NCBI GenBank assembly: GCA_015233485.1
Contig: JADFXO010000040.1
Coordinates: 1-18,849 of the forward strand
Direction of reading: 5' to 3'
Origin: Nitrospirota bacterium
GTDB taxonomy: Bacteria > Nitrospirota > Thermodesulfovibrionia > Thermodesulfovibrionales > Magnetobacteriaceae
DNA length: 18,849 nucleotides
A program made the position numbers and the translations under genes. The notes under the pieces were generated by a model that saw only the letters and a list, made by a program, of their open reading frames with translations, searched no databases and was not told where the DNA came from. Below, piece by piece: positions 15,136-18,849 of the stretch (position 1 is the first letter of the stretch; each line of letters opens with the position of its first letter).

Positions 15136-16683
15136 TTACATAAACTCTGATTTTATTTGCTCTATCTCATGATTAATAAGACGCTCGGCAACGCCGGGAA
15201 CGGCCTCCCAAATGACCTTCTCGACATCCCTTTTTATTGCCGGAATATTGTCCTGCAGCACGCCGGTTATGACCTTTTCGGTTATCTCGCGTGTCATCTT
15301 GAAAATCTCGGCGGGAAGCGTTGCCAATATCCCTTTTATCGTTGAGGAAATAACCTGATTGACTATGGCCTCAAGGTTGATAGTCCCGATTACGTCACTA
15401 ATCTTTTTATTTATCGAGTCCGTGACCATATCATTCAGGCCTATGGACACATCCTTAAAAGTATTTTTTATGTAGTCGTTGACGGATTCCTTGAAAATGG
15501 ACAAAATAGTGCCTTCATCAATAATCTGCGTAACCTTTTGTTCAAGACCCCTATGCAAAATATAGGATACGTCTGCGGTTGTCAACAGTACGTTTCCTGT
15601 GTGTGAAGACAACGCGGACAGCCCACCGAGGGGGGCGGCAGCCGGAGGCGTCTCAACATATGGTTGCTCTGGTTGCACAAACTGAGGCGTCTTAACCTGC
15701 GGTTCGGCTGGTTCAGGGGCGCGAGGCGCCGGAGTAACCGGCTGAGGCCTTTCCTCTTTCTTTTTTGTTTCTTTTTCGGGGGGCTTCGATAAGTCCGATA
15801 AAATGTTCTCACTGGCAAAGGAGGTTTCATAGTCCTGCGTCTGCTCACTCCAGCTTGAGTCCGGTTGCGCCTTAGCCCCCGCCACTATTGCCTCAATGGG
15901 CAGTTCTTCCGCTATAATTACGGTCTTCTGAGCGGAGCTATTGTCGATGTCTGAAGGTTCTTCAGACATTGTCCCGGCAAGCAAGGCCTCTATATCGTCA
16001 TCGTTCATAACAGATGATTCCTTAACCGGTGGCTCTTTGGAGGCAGTGCTGACTTTTTCACCGCTTTCCCCAGACAGACTATCAAGCACATCCTTGAGTT
16101 CCCTTGTGGTTAAATCAGTGTCCGTGAAATTCTGAAAGTCGCCGCTGTCTTCTGAGGCAGCCTGGCCCTCTTCAAATACCCCCGTGTCATCCATGGCGTT
16201 CTTTCCTAACAGCGCTTCTATGTCGTCGTCTCCCATCAACGATGACTCGCCCAACTCCAGCGGCTGCTCATATTTTCTCTTTTCGTCGAAAGTGGTAACT
16301 TCGGCATCTGGCGAAGATTGGCCTAATACAGCGTTTATTTTATTTAAAAATTCCTGAGACTCAAATGGCTTAATTAAATAATCCGAGGCGCCGCAGTCTT
16401 TAAAACTATTTTCATTTAACGGCTCAAACGCCCCCACAAGAAGTATGACCGGAATATGTTTTGTCTTTTCGTTTGATTTAATTTGTTTACAGAGATTGTA
16501 GCCGTTTACTTTCGGCATCTCTATATCAGCAAGCACTATGGAAGGATTGAATTTAGCAACCTTGTCCAGCGCCTCCTGGCCATCGTTGACAGAAATGATC
16601 TGGAAGTCTTCTTCCGATAGTATCAACTCCACCACTTTTTGAATCGTTATGCTGTCGTCCGCTAGTAACAGTCTCTTAGGCAT
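15136..16683 (-). CDS. REC-domain response regulator with long linker and C-terminal helical domain
   Basis: 515 residues. REC domain 1-121 with acidic D9/D10, phosphoacceptor D53 (LADIEMP) and K105 (IKPF); a Val occupies the usual Thr/Ser switch position (LLVGAF). An acidic linker carries two near-identical peptides, ESSLMGDDDIEALLGK (146-161) and ESSVMNDDDIEALLAG (222-237), followed by a Pro/Lys/Glu-rich stretch. The C-terminal 150 residues are amphipathic helices ending in WEAVPGVAERLINHEIEQI. There is no DNA-binding domain. Such regulators occur in delta-proteobacteria and Nitrospirota; output is probably protein-protein. The start is ATG 16683 with GAGGTGG directly upstream; a GTG at 16689 lies inside that Shine-Dalgarno. 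The leader holds a tandem array of initiation-like units. Confidence 0.88.
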   Translation of the reverse strand: MPKRLLLADDSITIQKVVELILSEEDFQIISVNDGQEALDKVAKFNPSIVLADIEMPKVNGYNLCKQIKSNEKTKHIPVILLVGAFEPLNENSFKDCGASDYLIKPFESQEFLNKINAVLGQSSPDAEVTTFDEKRKYEQPLELGESSLMGDDDIEALLGKNAMDDTGVFEEGQAASEDSGDFQNFTDTDLTTRELKDVLDSLSGESGEKVSTASKEPPVKESSVMNDDDIEALLAGTMSEEPSDIDNSSAQKTVIIAEELPIEAIVAGAKAQPDSSWSEQTQDYETSFASENILSDLSKPPEKETKKKEERPQPVTPAPRAPEPAEPQVKTPQFVQPEQPYVETPPAAAPLGGLSALSSHTGNVLLTTADVSYILHRGLEQKVTQIIDEGTILSIFKESVNDYIKNTFKDVSIGLNDMVTDSINKKISDVIGTINLEAIVNQVISSTIKGILATLPAEIFKMTREITEKVITGVLQDNIPAIKRDVEKVIWEAVPGVAERLINHEIEQIKSEFM

Positions 16684-16787
16684 ATCCACCTCGCTTAAGC
16701 ATTTTACCCCCCTCAGGCATTTTTACCCCACTTAGGCACTCTTACCTCGCTTAGACACTCTTACCTCGCTTAGACACTCTTACCTCG
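16675..16787 (-). repeat. Tandem array of ~19-bp translation-initiation-like units
   Basis: Six units on the minus strand. Five (16694-16787) precede the gene and the sixth (16675-16693) is the gene's own Shine-Dalgarno and start. The two outermost are identical, CGAGGTAAGAGTGTCTAAG; the next reads CGAGGTAAGAGTGCCTAAG, the next TGGGGTAAAAATGCCTGAG, then an 18-bp GGGGGTAAAATGCTTAAG, then CGAGGTGGATATGCCTAAG. Every unit holds a GGxGGT-like Shine-Dalgarno, a GTG or ATG about 4-5 nt later, and (C/T)T(A/G)AG. Each start opens a short frame ending at the TAA/TGA in a following unit, usually after 8 codons. A degenerate further unit may lie at 16788-16806. Confidence 0.9.
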
Positions 16788-16803
16788 TATTAACACATTT
16801 TTT

Positions 16804-16831
16804 ACTGTACAAGTAATCAAGAGGCTCTCAA
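16804..16831 (-). promoter_or_regulatory. Candidate promoter of the response-regulator gene
   Basis: Minus strand TTGAGA (16826-16831), 16 bp, TACAGT (16804-16809) with a TG just upstream of the -10. Transcription would begin near 16797, just before the tandem array, so the whole array would be in the leader RNA. Moderate match only. Confidence 0.35.
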
Positions 16832-16846
16832 TATTTTTAAACTGTT

Positions 16847-16861
16847 TGAACCCACGGTTCA
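16847..16861. other. Small inverted repeat (TGAACC-CAC-GGTTCA)
   Basis: Perfect 6-bp stem with a 3-nt loop in the gap between the fmdB-like gene and the response-regulator gene. It is not followed by a T-run on either strand, so an intrinsic terminator is not supported. It could be an operator or chance. Confidence 0.3.
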
Positions 16862-16876
16862 GCAAGACGAAACACC

Positions 16877-17065
16877 TCATGTGCCGCCAAAATGGCCAGA
16901 ATCGCCAGACGCCCCGTCGCGTACCGACGTACTGCTGCACAGCGACATCAGCTTCGCTGTGTTTGACGAATTACACCACGGGCAGACAGCACCGCTGGTC
17001 CCCATTTTCTGCCAGAGTTCAAATTGCCTCTTGCAGTCCATGCACGCGTATTCATATGTCGGCAT
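16877..17065 (-). CDS. FmdB-family zinc-ribbon protein
   Basis: 62 residues. MPTYEYACMDCKRQFELWQK is the standard FmdB start. The zinc ribbon uses C8, C11, C28 and C31 (AVCPWC). The rest is Ser/Gly-rich and ends in GHFGGT, as is common in the family. The ATG at 17065 has AGGAG 8 nt upstream. The role of these small proteins is poorly known; a regulatory or zinc-binding accessory role is usually assumed. It is divergent from the NuoI-like gene across a 193-bp AT-rich gap in which I see no RNA gene. Confidence 0.85.
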   Translation of the reverse strand: MPTYEYACMDCKRQFELWQKMGTSGAVCPWCNSSNTAKLMSLCSSTSVRDGASGDSGHFGGT

Positions 17066-17258
17066 ACTACGCTCTCCTCACGCTACAATTTATTCAACGC
17101 TGCATATATTAACATAATCATGTCTCAATTTAATATATGCCATGAAAAATTTTATATATTCTGATGTCAGCGTAAATATTGCCGCACACACATGCGCTCT
17201 GCCCGCTCATTGAGAATTGCTGCTGATTGATTTTTATCTTGACAGAGGGTAAGACAGA

Positions 17259-17924
17259 GTGCTAATTTATATCACGATGGAAGATGTCGAAACCAGTGTA
17301 CCCGCACCAGATATGCCGGCGTCTGTTGAAAAGCGGACATATCTGAAGCTTATGGTGAAGGCAGAGCCGGATATTTGGTGGAAGGGTTTTCTTAAAAAAG
17401 TGTTTTTCGTTGAAATTCTCAAAGGGATGTCCTTGACGATGTCCTATATGTTCAAAAAACCCGTCACGAGGCAATATCCAAAGGAAAAAAGGGAATCAAG
17501 GCCGGGCTTTCGGGGGATGCACGCCCTTGTCAGAAAGCCCCTTACGCGGAGGGCGCGGTGTGTGGGCTGCGGGTTGTGCGCCGCTATGTGTCCATCTAAA
17601 TGTATCACGATATATACGTCCGAGGGGAAGACCCATGAAAAAGTGGTTGACCGGTATGAGATAGAGATTTTAAGGTGCCTGTTCTGCGGGTTATGTGTCG
17701 AGGCGTGCCCGTTTCAGGCCATCGTGCTGACCGGACATTATGAATACGCAGACTCCTCAAAGGAGTCATTTCGCTTAACCAAAGAAAAGCTGATGGACAA
17801 TTGGGATAAGTACATGACCGACGAAAAGGGCAAGTTCTATTTTAAGAATTTTTGGGCACCAAGGAAAAGCCATTTTGAGACCCCACCTGACCAGGCCGTT
17901 TTTAAAGGCAGACAGGTGAGATGA
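17259..17924 (+). CDS. nuoI: NuoI-like 2x[4Fe-4S] subunit of a complex I type oxidoreductase
   Basis: 221 residues. Two 8-Fe ferredoxin-type motifs: C101, C104, C107, C111 (CVGCGLCAAMCP) and C140, C143, C146, C150 (CLFCGLCVEACP). The NuoI hallmarks LKGMSLTMSYMF, YP and FRGMHAL precede them. NuoI passes electrons between NuoG and NuoB in the peripheral arm. The N-terminus is about 30-40 residues longer than usual. The GTG at 17259 has GAGGG 9 nt upstream; an ATG at 17277 lacks one. A TTGACA at 17239 could be a -35, but its -10 would fall after the GTG, which leaves the start ambiguous. No other nuo gene is adjacent. Overlaps the hemerythrin gene by 4 bp. Confidence 0.87.
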   Translation: MLIYITMEDVETSVPAPDMPASVEKRTYLKLMVKAEPDIWWKGFLKKVFFVEILKGMSLTMSYMFKKPVTRQYPKEKRESRPGFRGMHALVRKPLTRRARCVGCGLCAAMCPSKCITIYTSEGKTHEKVVDRYEIEILRCLFCGLCVEACPFQAIVLTGHYEYADSSKESFRLTKEKLMDNWDKYMTDEKGKFYFKNFWAPRKSHFETPPDQAVFKGRQVR

Positions 17925-18319
17925 GCTTTCAGTGGACTGAGAACCTGGCCGTCGGCGTTGAGCTTATGGATGAGCAGCACAAGGAGCTGTTTCAGAGGGT
18001 GAACGCCTTTGTCGAGGCGGTAGCGCAGAACAAGGAGAGCGTTTTTGTCGAGGAGCTTATAAAGAATCTTGAGAGTTATATTGAGACCCATCTGACCCTC
18101 GAAGAGACATACATGAAGCAGTACGACTACGACGAGGAAGACACAGAGGCTCACCTAAAGCAGCACAAAACCCTGAGGACAAACTTTCAAAGACTAAAAA
18201 CAGAATACCAGAGAAAAGGCTCAAGCAAGGACTTAAATCAAAAGCTACAAGAGCACCTCTGCAATTGGCTTATAACCCACGTCAGTAAGATGGATAAGAA
18301 GCTCGGCGATTATTTGTAG
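17921..18319 (+). CDS. Bacteriohemerythrin
   Basis: 132 residues, single-domain four-helix bundle with a di-iron site that binds O2. All seven ligands are in place: H20, H57, E61, H78, H82, H120, D125 (motifs DEQHKELF, HLTLEE, HLKQH, HVSKMD). The N-terminal WTENLAVGVELMDEQH is typical. Cytoplasmic, no fusion to a sensor domain, so probably O2 storage, delivery or scavenging. Its ATG overlaps the NuoI stop (ATGA), so the two are translated together. This suggests O2 handling next to an oxygen-sensitive Fe-S subunit. Confidence 0.93.
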   Translation: MSFQWTENLAVGVELMDEQHKELFQRVNAFVEAVAQNKESVFVEELIKNLESYIETHLTLEETYMKQYDYDEEDTEAHLKQHKTLRTNFQRLKTEYQRKGSSKDLNQKLQEHLCNWLITHVSKMDKKLGDYL

Positions 18320-18328
18320 CCAGCCAAT

Positions 18329-18361
18329 GCGGACGCACATTTATAGCCGCGAACGCACATT
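18329..18361. repeat. Short direct repeat GCGRACGCACATT, two copies
   Basis: GCGGACGCACATT (18329-18341) and GCGAACGCACATT (18349-18361), period 20, one mismatch. It lies in the 97-bp gap between the convergent bacteriohemerythrin and TonB-like genes. No terminator hairpin with T-run is visible there. Confidence 0.6.
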
Positions 18362-18416
18362 AGTATCGCGTGGCGCGTTGCCTCAATAAATAGTCGGCGT
18401 AGCACCTGTGATTTAA

Positions 18417-18839
18417 TTAGTGGGGATATCCTAAGTCTATAAATAATGTGCCGCTGGCGTTGTCGTTCATCTGTGCGGCATTAGAGTCTGAATTATCGGC
18501 AGAGGGGCCTTCGCCGGTGTTGCCGTTAGGCTGTGGGTCAGGTGCCGGTGTGACTGAGACCTGTTCATCTTGCCGGTGTGCCGGTTGCTTAGGCTGTTTT
18601 AATTCCATTTTCTTTATCTCACCAGTGCGGGTATCTGTTGGAACCGTTTTATCAGGCGTGTAGAGTTTTATTATCTGCGCGTCTATTGGTTTTGGCATCG
18701 GCAAGGGATGTTGGGGTAGCGCGGTGTTAATAATCAGCCCGAATCCCCACAACATGCCTGCCCATATAATCAGAGATATTAAGATAGTCCACGGCAGGCG
18801 CCGCCAGGGATTATCAATATGATTATTACTGTCCGGCAA
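18417..18839 (-). CDS. TonB-like single-pass membrane protein, possibly 5'-truncated by the window edge
   Basis: 140 residues if the TTG at 18839 is used; the frame stays open to the window end, so the true start may lie outside. A short cytoplasmic N-terminus (PWRRLPW) is followed by one membrane segment (about 17-39) and a periplasmic region with MPKPIDAQIIKLYTPD, as in TonB/TolA-type proteins. A Lys/Gln/Pro/Asn-rich stretch follows, with a short end SGTLFIDLGYPH. The folded TonB C-terminal domain is absent. It may be an ExbB/ExbD-associated transducer of unusual form or simply a proline-rich membrane protein. Upstream partners would be beyond 18849. Confidence 0.6.
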   Translation of the reverse strand: MPDSNNHIDNPWRRLPWTILISLIIWAGMLWGFGLIINTALPQHPLPMPKPIDAQIIKLYTPDKTVPTDTRTGEIKKMELKQPKQPAHRQDEQVSVTPAPDPQPNGNTGEGPSADNSDSNAAQMNDNASGTLFIDLGYPH

Positions 18840-18849
18840 GCGGCTCTTC

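Noticed and set aside
16694..16787. CRISPR array
   Set aside because: Units are contiguous with no spacers, and match the gene's own translation start.
16847..16861. Intrinsic terminator
   Set aside because: The stem is only 6 bp and no T-run follows on either strand.
17239..17268. TTGACA ... TAATTT promoter for the NuoI-like gene
   Set aside because: The -10 is poor and would place transcription start after the GTG that has the Shine-Dalgarno; kept only as a note.

Overview
The window comes from a Gram-negative bacterium: it encodes lipoprotein maturation (Lgt), an outer-membrane beta-barrel and a TonB-like inner-membrane protein. The NuoI-type ferredoxin subunit, bacteriohemerythrin, B12-binding radical SAM enzyme and long REC-linker response regulator suggest an anaerobe or microaerophile of the Nitrospirota / delta-proteobacterial kind. 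That placement is inference from protein style, and no rRNA is present. Almost everything between 864 and 17065 is on the minus strand.

Layout. (1) 107-895 lgt (+), tail-to-tail with tkt (-) and overlapping it by 32 bp. (2) 864-4322: tkt preceded by a B12-binding radical SAM gene. (3) 4388-7674: an AT-rich three-gene cassette (DUF262 nuclease-like protein, DUF3696 SMC/OLD-like ATPase, 324-residue protein of unknown function) with TGATG and TAATTG junctions. It looks like an anti-phage or conflict system. (4) 7764-11251: a signalling module of an outer-membrane barrel, a secreted cupredoxin-like protein and a membrane class III adenylate cyclase. (5) 11405-16683: nadC, valS and a response regulator. 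(6) 16877-18839: a FmdB zinc ribbon, a NuoI-like protein coupled to bacteriohemerythrin, and a TonB-like protein running toward the window edge.

Two features stand out. First, the promoter and first 52 codons of the DUF262 gene (7518-7724) are present a second time, in the same orientation, at 11095-11301. The copies are about 88% identical with no gap. The second copy is joined in frame to the outer-membrane barrel gene just before its signal-peptide core. The same near-consensus promoter (TTGACA, 17 bp, TATCTT) therefore stands in front of both the putative defence cassette and the signalling module, and the module is bracketed by direct repeats. Second, the leader of the response-regulator gene is a tandem array of about 19 bp units. 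Each unit carries a Shine-Dalgarno, a start codon and a stop for the previous unit, and the last unit is the gene's own translation start.

How the parts may work together: the cassette reads as an ATPase sensor plus nuclease plus a possible toxin-like effector. The barrel/cupredoxin/cyclase module reads as envelope redox or metal sensing that feeds cAMP. The repeat suggests the two units came under the same type of promoter through a duplication or insertion event.
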